64,000 nucleotides of DNA from JBLMXQ01 sp050257855. GTDB taxonomy: Bacteria; Acidobacteriota; Vicinamibacteria; Vicinamibacterales; CAVVIG01. Of the stretch, positions 33,082 through 42,053 are shown in pieces. Numbering within the stretch: position 1 is the stretch's first letter; each line of letters starts with the position of its first letter. The notes beneath the pieces were generated by a model. That model was not told where the DNA came from and made no database searches. It was given only the letters and a program-made list of their open reading frames with translations. The stretch lies in NCBI GenBank assembly GCA_050257855.1, contig JBLMXQ010000018.1:1-64000 (forward strand), written 5' to 3'. The position numbers and the translations under genes are program-made.

Positions 33082-33582
33082 CTAGTGGTGGGTGGGCTGC
33101 GGGGCCGCGAAGTTCTTCATGAACTCCTCCGTGCGCCGCTTCATTTCCTCCGGCGTGAAATCCTCCTTGTGCGTCGCGATCGTCCACTGGTACCCGTGCG
33201 GGTCGGTGAAGGTGCCGGAGCGATCGCCCCAGAACTGATCCGTCATCTGTCCCATGGGTCCGGGCCGCACCTCCGCGCCCGCCGCAATAGCGCGGTTGAA
33301 CAGCGTGTCGCAGTCCTCCACGTAGACCCAGAGTGCCGCCGGCGAGCCGCCGATTGCTCTTGGGCCCTTCCCTCCGCCCATCGCGTCGTTCAACATGATG
33401 AGCGAGTTGCCGATGCGGATTTCCGCGTGCATGATCTTCCCGTCGGGTCCGACGGCGCGGGCCACTTCCTCGGCGCCGAGAGCCTTCTTGTACCAGTCGA
33501 TGGCCGCCGCCGCGTTGTCGAGCGTGAGCTGCGGCGTCACCGTGTGGTGCCCTTCCGGAACTGCCTTCTTCGCTTTTGCCAT
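33082..33582 (-). CDS. VOC/PhnB-like protein
   Basis: 166 residues. The ATG at 33582 follows AAGGAGG with five-base spacing. Glyoxalase/bleomycin-resistance-type fold: HTVTPQLTLDNAAAAIDWYKKALGAEEV, then HAEIRIGNSLIMLND, and WVYVEDCDTLFNRAIAAGAEV ... GDRSGTFTDPHGYQWTIATH. It is closest to the PhnB-like group that lacks a known enzymatic reaction. A Met-Lys-Arg-rich tail (EEMKRRTEEFMKNF) follows the domain. It is the first gene after the protease on this strand. Confidence 0.9.
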   Translation of the reverse strand: MAKAKKAVPEGHHTVTPQLTLDNAAAAIDWYKKALGAEEVARAVGPDGKIMHAEIRIGNSLIMLNDAMGGGKGPRAIGGSPAALWVYVEDCDTLFNRAIAAGAEVRPGPMGQMTDQFWGDRSGTFTDPHGYQWTIATHKEDFTPEEMKRRTEEFMKNFAAPQPTHH

Positions 33583-33690
33583 TCCGACCTCCTTCGCCCT
33601 ACAGCGCAAGCCCACATTGTGGTCGTGGAGACGGCGCGACGGCAAGCTGATGAGAAACGCCAACTCATCCGTCTGCCCGGGATCGATGGC

Positions 33691-34977
33691 TCAAAAAGCG
33701 GTCGTCTTCGCTCGCACCGTCACCTGCCTGCCGCTTCTTTCCAGGATGAGAACGTGAACCGTGCCAGGCTTCCCATGCAGCGCGGCAAACACCGCGCCGC
33801 GCGTCGCGCCGTTCACGCGAAGGCCGTCGACCTGAACCAGCTTGTCCCCTGCGCGAACCCCTTCGACGGTTTGCTTCCCGGCTTTCTCGGCAATCCCGGC
33901 GATGAAGTACCCTGCCTCATTGTCGTGCGTTTCCAGTGTCACGCCCACCTGATCGAGGTCGTGTGGATCGATGTCGCTCTCCCGCTCCCAGTAGGTCATG
34001 CGCCGGGGGAAATCAATCGTGACCCGAAATCCCTTCAGCACATTGCCGCCCAGCCAGCCGATGACAGGCTCGGGAGCCTTCTTCGAATACCAGTCGAAGA
34101 AGTCTCCATGAACCTTGCTCTCGCCCGGTGCCGGAGGAAACGGAGGCGTTTCAGGGGCAATCCCGAGCACTCCAATCTGCTTCAGACGCAGTGAGGTGAG
34201 GCCGATCTCGGGCACACGCAGGATCGTGGCGCCGGCTTCCGCCCCACCGGCTCTGGTCTGCATGTTGGCTTCCCCGACTGCTCCCGTCCCCCGCTTCCAG
34301 TCCGGATGAGCGTTCGCCCATTGCCTGGCGACCTCGTCGCGAACCCACGAGTACGCCGACCCCGAATCAACCGCCATCGCGTAAGGATGCCCCGCAATGA
34401 CGGCCGTTACGGATATGAGCCCTGTCTTCTCGTTCACCCGACACGGAACGGCAACGCCTGCCGGCTCGAGCGTGTCCGGGCGCGCCATCGTCAGGCTTCG
34501 CCTCGCGTAATCGAACGTCACCTGAAAATCCTTCATGATCGCGCCCGGCAACACGGCCTCGACCGGAACGGTCGCTCTTCCGTCGGGACCGGTCGAGAAA
34601 GAACCGGTGCTGGCCTCGACGGCGGACGATTCGACTCGAATTTCCAGCCGTCCGACGCGGAATATCGCCGGATTGCCCCTGTCAATCTGCAGCTCCTTCC
34701 GCAGTCTCTCGTTGAGTACGAGGACAGGCGTTCCCAGGTCCACGAATGCCAATGCCTTGCGCAGAGTCCCGTCCGGCCGGACGAACGCCAGCTCGGCAAA
34801 CATGCGATTGTCGTCGAGGATGAAGGGCACGGTTCCGGCCGAAGGCGCCGGCGAGGCAAGAGCAGGACGGGTGTGCGAGGGTATTGCCGAGGCGAGCAGC
34901 AACAACGGCAGGCAGCACCCAATTCTTGCCAGGCGGGACTTGTCGGACCTGCCGGTCACGGCGGTGATTTCCCCCAT
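33691..34977 (-). CDS. Exported retropepsin-like aspartic protease with PDZ domain
   Basis: 428 residues from the ATG at 34977; an earlier ATG at 35046 would overlap the divergent gene's start. An export signal (LARIGCCLPLLLLASAIPSHTRPALA) precedes two retropepsin-like halves. The first has a degenerate active-site motif (AFVDLGTPVLVLN in place of DTG). The second has an intact one (AMAVDSGSAYSWV). The C-terminus is a PDZ domain (AGIAEKAGKQTVEGVRAGDKLVQVDGLRVNGATRG). With the first loop altered, activity would depend on the second motif or on dimerisation. Substrate unknown, presumably periplasmic. Confidence 0.8.
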   Translation of the reverse strand: MGEITAVTGRSDKSRLARIGCCLPLLLLASAIPSHTRPALASPAPSAGTVPFILDDNRMFAELAFVRPDGTLRKALAFVDLGTPVLVLNERLRKELQIDRGNPAIFRVGRLEIRVESSAVEASTGSFSTGPDGRATVPVEAVLPGAIMKDFQVTFDYARRSLTMARPDTLEPAGVAVPCRVNEKTGLISVTAVIAGHPYAMAVDSGSAYSWVRDEVARQWANAHPDWKRGTGAVGEANMQTRAGGAEAGATILRVPEIGLTSLRLKQIGVLGIAPETPPFPPAPGESKVHGDFFDWYSKKAPEPVIGWLGGNVLKGFRVTIDFPRRMTYWERESDIDPHDLDQVGVTLETHDNEAGYFIAGIAEKAGKQTVEGVRAGDKLVQVDGLRVNGATRGAVFAALHGKPGTVHVLILERSGRQVTVRAKTTAF

Positions 34978-35044
34978 GCCGACCTTTGACGCGGCGGCAC
35001 GATTGGCGGTTTCGGACTGGCAGGAATCTTGTAGCGTCTCGGCC

Positions 35045-36367
35045 ATGCTGGACAGGATTCGTTCGTACCGGCGGATCGCGGGCCGGATGTTCGACGTCCG
35101 ATCGCCGCAGGAGAGCCGCGAGCGCGCCGCTCACGCGGTCGCGCTGCTGCTCGTGTCCACGGCGGCAGTCGCCGGGTATGTCACCGGCGCGACAGGTCAC
35201 CCTGTACCGTTCACGCTTTTTTCGGTTGCGATCGCGGCGAGCGCCGCGCACGGCGGCTTCGCGCCGGGGCTGGTGGCAACGCTTGCCGCGATCCTGGCCG
35301 GCGGAATCGGAGGTCCGGTGCCCGTCGACGCGCGCACGCGAGTGCTGTTCGGGGTTGAAGGCGTCTTGGTCGCCCTCATCGTCTCGGCGATCAGGTCCCG
35401 CCTTCTCGAAGCCGAGCTGCGGCTCGAGGCGGCCGAAGCGATGGTCGCCGATCTGAGGGTCCGGGACCGGCACGGGCGGCTGCTCGACGCAGCGCTGCGG
35501 CACCTCGAGGACACCGGCACCGAAACGGCGGTCGTCGTGCTGAACGATCGCGGCGCGATCACGGAGTGGCGCAGCAGCGCGGAGCGGCTTTACGGTCACG
35601 CTGCCGGCGACATCGCCGGGGCGTCGGTGGTGTCGTTGTCGTTCGAAGACGACTGGCCCGCCCTGCTGCGCGCCGCGGCGGAGACAGGGTCGGTTCGGCG
35701 ATCGGCCGTGCACCGCCGCGCGGACGGGTCGCGCATGCAGGTCGAGCTCGAGCTCAAGCCCCTTCTCGATGCCGACGCACGCGGATTCACCCTCGCCGTG
35801 AAGGACCTGGCCCGACGCCTCGAGTGGGACGACTACCGCGAGGCGGCCACGCGGGCGCAGGCGGCGCTGCAGCAAGCGGCGGACGATGCGCGGCAGCAGC
35901 TGGCGGCGCTCGAGAGTCTCACCGACCCGGCGCTGAACCCCCTCGCCGGGCCCGCGATGGTCACGGAGCTCCTCGATCGGCTGCGCACGACGCTCGGCGC
36001 CGACGGCGCGGCGCTGGTGGCGCCCGGGCGGGTCGGGGCGCGCCTCGTCGCCGCGAGCGGGATGCAGCCGACCGGTTCAGCTCCCGGCGGTGGGGAGAAT
36101 CCGCCCCTGACGCCCGGCCGCGTCGCCCTCGTTCACAACGACCCGGCGCGGGTGGAGCAATTGAGCGCCCTTTGCTGGCCGGGCGACGTGTCCTCGTTGA
36201 TGATCGTGCCCGTTGTCCACGACGGGCACGTGTGGTCGACGGTCGAGGTCGTGAGCGAACGATCGCGGCGCGCGAGCGACTGGGACGTGGCGCTCGCCCG
36301 CATCGTTGCCGATCGCCTGGCGGCCGTGGTGGCGCAGGACCGCTGGCTTCCGGCGAAGGTATCCTGA
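35045..36367 (+). CDS. Membrane PAS-GAF sensor protein without output domain
   Basis: 440 residues. Residues ~25-120 hold four closely spaced helices like the DUF4118/KdpD-type membrane module (AVALLLVSTAAVAGYVTGA ... HGGFAPGLVATLAAILAGGIGGP). A short coiled coil leads to a PAS domain (ETAVVVLNDRGAITEWRSSAERLYGHAAGDI, residues ~155-265), then a GAF-like domain (ELLDRLRTTLGADGAALVAPG ... LMIVPVVHDGHVWSTVEVVSE). It ends without histidine kinase, GGDEF or other effector. Such proteins normally continue into an output domain, so it may signal through a partner or be truncated. The starts of this gene and of the protease frame overlap head to head. Confidence 0.75.
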   Translation: MLDRIRSYRRIAGRMFDVRSPQESRERAAHAVALLLVSTAAVAGYVTGATGHPVPFTLFSVAIAASAAHGGFAPGLVATLAAILAGGIGGPVPVDARTRVLFGVEGVLVALIVSAIRSRLLEAELRLEAAEAMVADLRVRDRHGRLLDAALRHLEDTGTETAVVVLNDRGAITEWRSSAERLYGHAAGDIAGASVVSLSFEDDWPALLRAAAETGSVRRSAVHRRADGSRMQVELELKPLLDADARGFTLAVKDLARRLEWDDYREAATRAQAALQQAADDARQQLAALESLTDPALNPLAGPAMVTELLDRLRTTLGADGAALVAPGRVGARLVAASGMQPTGSAPGGGENPPLTPGRVALVHNDPARVEQLSALCWPGDVSSLMIVPVVHDGHVWSTVEVVSERSRRASDWDVALARIVADRLAAVVAQDRWLPAKVS

Positions 36368-36439
36368 TTCGCCGGCGCAGGACGCCGCCACGAATACCCC
36401 GCATATCCCCGCCCCTCATTCGTCTGCGGTGGCCCATTT

Positions 36440-36700
36440 CGCGGCGATTGGATCCGCGGACCGTGATCCACCGCCGCGGCGACAGCCAGCGCTTTCCGCG
36501 CCCATACGCGAACTCGATGCGCTCGGTCCGAATGCCACAATGCCGACAGACGACTCGTCGCTGCGGGTGCACCAGCGTGACGCGATGCGAGGCCCACGGC
36601 AGGTCGTCCCAGATGCGATCGCGCGTCGACCGCACAACGCGAAACCCGGGCGGCCCGAGAATCCGCGTACAATCGCATCGCGATCCCACTCGCTTTCCCG
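36440..36700 (-). pseudogene. ISL3-family transposase fragment (N-terminal zinc finger)
   Basis: The minus strand reads GFRVVRSTRDRIWDDLPWAS, then HRVTLVHPQRRVVCRHCGIRTERIEFA. That is the N-terminal region of ISL3 transposases, in which CxxC pairs and DLPW precede the DDE domain. Only about 75 residues remain and there are no visible terminal repeats. It accounts for the 358-base gap 36368-36725. Confidence 0.7.
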
Positions 36701-36725
36701 TGCTGGCAGCACTCAAGAGGTCCGC

Positions 36726-37691
36726 ATGAAAGCGGCCGTTCTACATGCCTTTGGACAATCCCCTCGTTATGAGGACTTCGCCGATCCCCAAGCGACTGAG
36801 GGCGAAGTGCTGGTGCGGGTCAAAGCCGCGTCGCTGAAGAACGTCGACAAGATGATGGCGAGTGGTTCGCATTACGACCGCCTCCCTGACCTCCCGTGCG
36901 TGTGCGGCGTCGACGGGGTCGGCCTCCTTGAGGACGGGGCTCGGGTGTATTGCGGCGGAGCCCGACCGCCTTACGGGATGATGGCCGAGCGCACCGTTGT
37001 CTCCCGAGTCTGGTGTTTGCCAGTTCCTGAGCAGGTCGATGATGTCACCGCCGCCGCTCTGCCGAATCCTGCGCTATCGGCTTGGCTTTCGCTGACCTGG
37101 CGCGCCCGACTCCAGCCGGGCGAGATGGTCCTGATTCTTGGGGCGACCGGGGTCGCGGGCCAACTCGCCGTCCAGATTGCCAAGCACCTTGGCGCTGAAC
37201 GGGTGGTGGCTGCCGGACGCAATCGTCGCGTCTTGACGACATTGCGCGATCTGGGCGCCGACGCGACCATCGCGCTCGATCTGTCGGATCAAGAGCTGAC
37301 CGCCGCCTTCATCCGCGAGGCCGGCCCCAGGCGGTTCGACGTTGTTCTCGACTTTGTGTGGGGTCATCCCACGGAAGTCCTGCTGGCGGCCCTCACTCGT
37401 CATGACGTGAAGATCGCAGCTTCCAGAACCCGGTTGGTGGAGATCGGAGAGATGGCAGGGCCGACGATCGCACTCTCTGCTGCAGCCTTGCGCAGTTCGG
37501 GGCTCGAGCTGTACGGGAGCGGCGGAGGGAGTGTTCCGCACGAGGCGATCTTCGAGGCTTTCCCCCAGGTGTGGGCCCTAGCCAGCGGAGGCAAGCTCCG
37601 CATCAAGACCGAACCGATTCCACTCGCCGATGTTGAAAATGCCTGGCAGCGGCGAGATCTTGATGGCCGCCGGCTGGTCCTTGTCCCGTGA
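36726..37691 (+). CDS. Zinc-free MDR / quinone oxidoreductase-like protein
   Basis: 321 residues starting MKAAVLHAFGQSPRYEDF, typical of medium-chain dehydrogenase/reductases. The NADP-binding fold reads MVLILGATGVAGQLAVQIAKHLGAERVVAAGR near residues 135-165. Zinc ligands of alcohol dehydrogenases are absent, which places it with the quinone oxidoreductases and enoyl reductases. It probably reduces a quinone or activated alkene using NADPH; substrate unknown. The last residues (WQRRDLDGRRLVLVP) match the family C-terminus. Confidence 0.9.
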   Translation: MKAAVLHAFGQSPRYEDFADPQATEGEVLVRVKAASLKNVDKMMASGSHYDRLPDLPCVCGVDGVGLLEDGARVYCGGARPPYGMMAERTVVSRVWCLPVPEQVDDVTAAALPNPALSAWLSLTWRARLQPGEMVLILGATGVAGQLAVQIAKHLGAERVVAAGRNRRVLTTLRDLGADATIALDLSDQELTAAFIREAGPRRFDVVLDFVWGHPTEVLLAALTRHDVKIAASRTRLVEIGEMAGPTIALSAAALRSSGLELYGSGGGSVPHEAIFEAFPQVWALASGGKLRIKTEPIPLADVENAWQRRDLDGRRLVLVP

Positions 37692-37826
37692 CAAACCCGC
37701 CCGCCAGCGCGCGCACCCGCTGGCGGTGCCGCAGCTTTCGTTTCCGGTTCTTCTGGAACCGTGCCCGATCGCCGTTTCGTTCTGACATTTGTGCTCCCTC
37801 GATGAAAGCCGCGCCCGCGCCACTCG

Positions 37827-38054
37827 TCAGGAGCGCGACCGGACACTATCGTCGTCACATCGCCGACCTGCCTGCGCGGGCCGATCGGCGTCCGACGCCT
37901 GCTCGAGCTCGGCCAGACGCTCGACTGCCTTCGCCTTGAGTGCAGCGGCGTCACGCGCGATGGCCGCCTCGCCGGCGCGTTCCACATGCGGCAGGCGACT
38001 GTCCAGCGCGGCTATCAATTCGCGCAGCACCCGGATTTCAGCCGAATCGTTCAC
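37827..38054 (-). CDS. Small hypothetical protein
   Basis: 75 residues from a GTG preceded by GAGG. Mostly one helix: NDSAEIRVLRELIAALDSRL, then PHVERAGEAAIARDAAALKAKAVERLAELE, with a polar tail. The high helical propensity suggests a short coiled coil. No family recognised. It lies 132 bases downstream of the acyl carrier protein gene on the same strand and might belong to that operon. Confidence 0.5.
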   Translation of the reverse strand: MNDSAEIRVLRELIAALDSRLPHVERAGEAAIARDAAALKAKAVERLAELEQASDADRPAQAGRRCDDDSVRSRS

Positions 38055-38186
38055 GAGCCCTCGTTGCAGGTGCCTTGGTGAGGGCTGGAGGCCGGAATGG
38101 CCGCAGAGCTCAGGAAAGCAGAACCACGTCAAGTATACCGCGTCCACTGACGCAGCACGCGTTCACGGCATCGCCCGAGATGCCGT

Positions 38187-38462
38187 TCATCCCAGCCGCA
38201 GCTTCTTTTGCAGGTAGGCGGTCACGTTCGCGATCGAATCGAGATTGTCGGGCACGAGCTCGTGATTCTCGATCTTTATGTGAAACGTCTGCTCCAGGAA
38301 CGCGATGAGCTCGAGGACGCCCATCGAGTCCACGATCCCCGACTCGAGCAGCGAGTCGCCGCGGGCGATCGGCGTGGACTCGTCCCCGAACAGGAAGTTA
38401 CTGACGATGAAGTTCCGGACCGTCGTCTCGGTGGTGTCCATATCCGTCGTCGTCCGAAGCAT
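38187..38462 (-). CDS. Acyl carrier protein
   Basis: 91 residues. The ATG at 38462 has GGAG six bases upstream. The phosphopantetheine site is S46 in LLESGIVDSMGVLELI, with flanking helices VRNFIVSNFLFGD and NLDSIANVTAYLQKK. It is a discrete PP-binding carrier and is not the fatty-acid AcpP. Its start lies inside the end of the acyl-AMP ligase gene (65-base overlap), so the ligase presumably loads it. Its position as the last member of the NadE-AsnB-ligase cluster argues for a dedicated pathway. Confidence 0.92.
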   Translation of the reverse strand: MLRTTTDMDTTETTVRNFIVSNFLFGDESTPIARGDSLLESGIVDSMGVLELIAFLEQTFHIKIENHELVPDNLDSIANVTAYLQKKLRLG

Positions 38463-40041
38463 GACCCTCTCCAGCGTGAGCCATCGACCGCGCGCACGCC
38501 TTCAGTGTGACCTTGTCGATCTTGCCGGCTGCGTGCGACGGCAGTTCGCGCAGGAACTCTATCTTCACCGGCACCTTGTGCGGGGGCAGCTTTGCCGCGC
38601 AGTATGCCCGGATTGCCTGCTCGCCGACGCCGGCGGGGCCGTCGCGCATCGTCACGAACGCCACCGGAACCTCGCCCAGCAGTTCGTGCGGGGCGCCGAC
38701 GACCGCCGCCTGATGAATCGCCGGGTGCTGGCAGAGCACGTCTTCGATCTCCCGGACGCCGATGCGGTGCGCGCCGACCTTCAGGATGTCCTGTCGTCTG
38801 CCGACCAGGAACAGGTAGCCTTCCTCGTCCGCGTATCCGAGGTCGCCTGTCCGATAACCGCCCTGCCCGAACGCGCGGCGCGTCTCGTCGGGGTGGCCCC
38901 AATAGCCGGGCGAGATGTTCTCTCCGCGTGCGACCAGCTCGCCGACCTCGCCCGGCCGCGCGGGCCGACCGTCCTCCGTGACCACGTCGACGCCGACGCC
39001 GTGGATCGGCCGGCCGATCGACCCGATCTTGCGCGGCAGATCGCCAGGCGGCAGACAGGTGATTCGCGCCGAAGCCTCGGTGGCGCCGTACATGACGTGG
39101 AACGGCACCGGCGGGCCCTCCGCCAGCCACGCGCAAATATGCGATGGCGGCATGGCGCCGCCCGCCTGGGTGACGTACCTCAGATCGGGAAAGGTCATCG
39201 TCTTCAGATCGGACCGATGCAGGAGGATCGCGAACGTGGACGGCACTCCCGCGAATCCGGTGACGTGGCGTTCACGCATCGCCTGAAGGACGACGTTCGG
39301 ATACGCGAAGCGATTGTCGAGCACGACGGAGCCGCCGACCATCACGTGCGTGTGCAGCAGCGAGAGGCCGTAAACGTAGTACAGCGGCAGCACGCACATG
39401 ACCCGATCCGAAGCGGTGAGACCGAGACACGCGACGATCGACCGCGTGTTCGCGACGATGTTCCGGTGGGTCAGCATCACGCCGCGGGCGCTCCCGGTGC
39501 TGCCCGACGTGTAGACGACGGCCGCGAGCGAGTCGTCGGCGATGTCGATGGTTGGCGGCGGCGTCGCAGGCGCGGCCGCGAGCGCCGCCTCAACCGTCTC
39601 CGACGGCGTGTACCCGCCGCCGGACTCGACCCTGCCGTTCGCCGACGTCGAGACCAGCCAGCGGACGTTCGCGGCGTCGGAGTCCGGCGCGACAGCTCTC
39701 AGCGTCGCACGGTCGGTAATGCCCAGCGACGGTGCGCAGTCGACGATCGCCGCCGCGAGCCGATCGTTCCGGGGACCAGCCGGCAGGGGAACGGCGACGG
39801 CGCCCGCCCGCATCACGCCGAAATACGCGGCAACGAAATCGATCGAGTTCTCGAGCGCGAGCACCACGCGATCGCGCGGTTGGACGCCGTGTCGAAGGCA
39901 CGCGTGCGCGTAGCGGCCGCTCAGCCTCGTGAGCTGGTCGTACGTGGCGAGGCCCTTGGTCGTGAGGAGGGCGGGAGCCTCCGGAGTGTCCCGCGCCGAC
40001 CGTTCGAGCAGCTGATGGACCAGCATCGCGTCAGCGCTCAC
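38398..40041 (-). CDS. Acyl-AMP ligase / acyl-CoA synthetase family protein
   Basis: 547 residues from a GTG that overlaps the AsnB stop (GTGA). Adenylate-forming enzyme motifs: AAVVYTSGSTGSARGVMLTHRN (A3), VMYGATEASARITCL (A5), GGYRTGDLGYADEEGYLFLVGR (A7/A8), and the C-terminal catalytic lysine in LPSHAAGKIDK (A10). It activates a carboxylic acid with ATP and transfers it to a thiol, here most likely that of the adjacent carrier protein. It resembles the exosortase-A-system-associated acyl-CoA ligases in type and neighbourhood. The last ~30 residues after A10 overlap the ACP gene and look non-conserved. Confidence 0.9.
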   Translation of the reverse strand: MSADAMLVHQLLERSARDTPEAPALLTTKGLATYDQLTRLSGRYAHACLRHGVQPRDRVVLALENSIDFVAAYFGVMRAGAVAVPLPAGPRNDRLAAAIVDCAPSLGITDRATLRAVAPDSDAANVRWLVSTSANGRVESGGGYTPSETVEAALAAAPATPPPTIDIADDSLAAVVYTSGSTGSARGVMLTHRNIVANTRSIVACLGLTASDRVMCVLPLYYVYGLSLLHTHVMVGGSVVLDNRFAYPNVVLQAMRERHVTGFAGVPSTFAILLHRSDLKTMTFPDLRYVTQAGGAMPPSHICAWLAEGPPVPFHVMYGATEASARITCLPPGDLPRKIGSIGRPIHGVGVDVVTEDGRPARPGEVGELVARGENISPGYWGHPDETRRAFGQGGYRTGDLGYADEEGYLFLVGRRQDILKVGAHRIGVREIEDVLCQHPAIHQAAVVGAPHELLGEVPVAFVTMRDGPAGVGEQAIRAYCAAKLPPHKVPVKIEFLRELPSHAAGKIDKVTLKACARSMAHAGEGHASDDDGYGHHRDDGPELHRQ

Positions 40042-42053
40042 GATTTGACGTCCGCGAGTTGACTCAACTGGTCCACGCGTCGCGTGTACGGCAGCGCCGG
40101 CGGCGTCGCGGGACGCTGCCGGATGTACTGGTCGTAGAGGAGCTGGGTCGACAGCAGCCCGACCAACCCCATGTTGTCCGCGTTCGAGAACTGAGTGGAC
40201 GGCGTGGCCGCCAGGCACTTCTCGATCAGACGGCGACCCGCGGCCGCATCGAACACGCCGGCTTCGCCGAGGCTCCGGAGGTCCGCGACGTGCTCGATCC
40301 ATTCGCGCGCTTCCGGCTGGACCAGCGCTAGCGCGTCAGGCGCTCGATAAGGCTGCTTCTTCCGTTCGCGGATGAGAGATGGAACGAGTCCGGACGAAGC
40401 ACGCTTCAACACGTGCTTTTCGTCGAGCACCCGCAGCTTCGCCGCCGCCGGCAGCGAATCGGCGAGCCGCGCCACGTTGCGATCGAGGAATGGGAACCGC
40501 CCCTCGATCGAATGAGCCATCAGCATCCGGTCGCCCTGCGACGCGAGAAGGTATCCGGACAGGAGCGTGCGGATCTCGAGGTACTGGTCCTGTGCCAGGT
40601 ATGTCCACCGCGAGAATGCACCCGGGAGATCGCCGAGCAGATCGGCGACGACGTCAGCGCCCGACAGCCTGCTGGACAGGTCCCTGCTGAAGAGTCTTTT
40701 GAGCGAGCCCGTGGAGCGCCACCGCAGGTCGTGGCCGAAGCCGGGTCGTGCCCAGGCGTCCAGGCGCTGGCCGAAGAACTGACGGCTGATCGCCCCGTTT
40801 CCAGCGGGAGAACGACCGAGATACGGGTACAAGCGCTGAAGGAGCGCGGGTCGGCGCACTGACGCTGGCTCGCGCGCCCAGAACCGGCGGACCTTCGCTT
40901 CGCGGAACAGGTCGTAGCCCCCGAACAGCTCGTCCGCGCCTTCCCCGGTCAGGACGACCTTGATTCCGGCCTTCTGCACGTGGCGCGACAGCAGGAACAG
41001 GGGCGCCGGCGCCGTCCGCAGCACGGGCCGCTCCGTGTGTGCGATGACCTCGGGAAATACGCGCGCGATGTCGCTCTTCGACACCCGCACCTCGCGGTGA
41101 TCGCTGCCGAGGTACCTGGCCATGGCGCGCTGGTACGGTGTTTCGTCGTAATCGGCGTCATCGAACCCCAGCGAGAACGTGCAGAATCGTCTGCCTCTCG
41201 CGCGAAGGGCGAGCGCCGCAATCAACGAGCTGTCGAGTCCGCCCGAGAGATAGCTGCCCACGGGCACGTCGGAGCGCAGCATGCGCAGCCGTGTCGCCTC
41301 GGCGAGGGCGGCCCTTACCGCGACGACGGCATCGTCCATGGATCCTGCGAATGCGCCGTCCGTTCCCTCCGGAAAGTCCGGCCGGCAGCACGAGGTCTCG
41401 GCGACGCGGCCGTTCGAGTAGGTGCGCACGCACCCGGGCTCGACCTCCTCGATTCCTTCGAACACCGTCCGCGGCGCGATGGTTGTCCAGAAGGTGAACG
41501 TCTGGTCGAGGCCGACGGGATCGAACCGGCGGGGAAGCTCGGGGTCGCCGACGAGAATCGCCCTGATCTCGCTGGCGAAGTAGAGCCGGCCGCCTCGCCG
41601 CGCGACGTACAGCGGCCGCACGCCGAATGGATCTCTCGCCAGGACGAGGGTGCGGCGCGACGCGTCCCAGAGCGCCGCCGACCACTGGCCGTTGAACCTG
41701 GAGAACGCGGCCTCGCGCCACTGCTCGTACGCGTGCACGATGACTTCGGTGTCGCTGTGCGATCTGAAGCGGTGGCCCGCCTCTTCGAGCTCGCGGCGCA
41801 GCTCCACGTAGTTGAAGATTTCGCCGTTGAACACAATCCACAACGTGCCGTCTTCGTTTGACAGCGGCTGCTGGCCCCTCTCGAGATCGATGATGGCCAG
41901 GCGCGCGTGGCTCAGGCCGGCGGCCGCGTCGCGATACACGCCGGACCCGTCGGGACCGCGATGCCGTAGCGACGCAGCCATCCGATCGAGAGCCTCGATG
42001 TCGGGCGGCGGCCCAGACGATCCGAGGTTGACGATCCCTGCGATACCGCACAT
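40038..42053 (-). CDS. asnB: Glutamine-dependent asparagine-synthetase-like amidotransferase
   Basis: 671 residues. The N-terminal nucleophile Cys2 (MCGIAGIVNLG) is present, with the glutaminase motifs RHRGPDGSG and NGEIFNYVELR. The synthetase domain has the ATP-pyrophosphatase loop SYLSGGLDSSLIAAL and TGEGADELFGGYDLF, with HSIEGRFPFLDRNVA near the active site. It transfers glutamine nitrogen to a carboxylate. In this operon, between a NadE-like protein and an acyl ligase, it more likely amidates a pathway intermediate than makes asparagine. Its start overlaps the NadE stop by one base (TGATG). Confidence 0.93.
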   Translation of the reverse strand: MCGIAGIVNLGSSGPPPDIEALDRMAASLRHRGPDGSGVYRDAAAGLSHARLAIIDLERGQQPLSNEDGTLWIVFNGEIFNYVELRRELEEAGHRFRSHSDTEVIVHAYEQWREAAFSRFNGQWSAALWDASRRTLVLARDPFGVRPLYVARRGGRLYFASEIRAILVGDPELPRRFDPVGLDQTFTFWTTIAPRTVFEGIEEVEPGCVRTYSNGRVAETSCCRPDFPEGTDGAFAGSMDDAVVAVRAALAEATRLRMLRSDVPVGSYLSGGLDSSLIAALALRARGRRFCTFSLGFDDADYDETPYQRAMARYLGSDHREVRVSKSDIARVFPEVIAHTERPVLRTAPAPLFLLSRHVQKAGIKVVLTGEGADELFGGYDLFREAKVRRFWAREPASVRRPALLQRLYPYLGRSPAGNGAISRQFFGQRLDAWARPGFGHDLRWRSTGSLKRLFSRDLSSRLSGADVVADLLGDLPGAFSRWTYLAQDQYLEIRTLLSGYLLASQGDRMLMAHSIEGRFPFLDRNVARLADSLPAAAKLRVLDEKHVLKRASSGLVPSLIRERKKQPYRAPDALALVQPEAREWIEHVADLRSLGEAGVFDAAAGRRLIEKCLAATPSTQFSNADNMGLVGLLSTQLLYDQYIRQRPATPPALPYTRRVDQLSQLADVKS

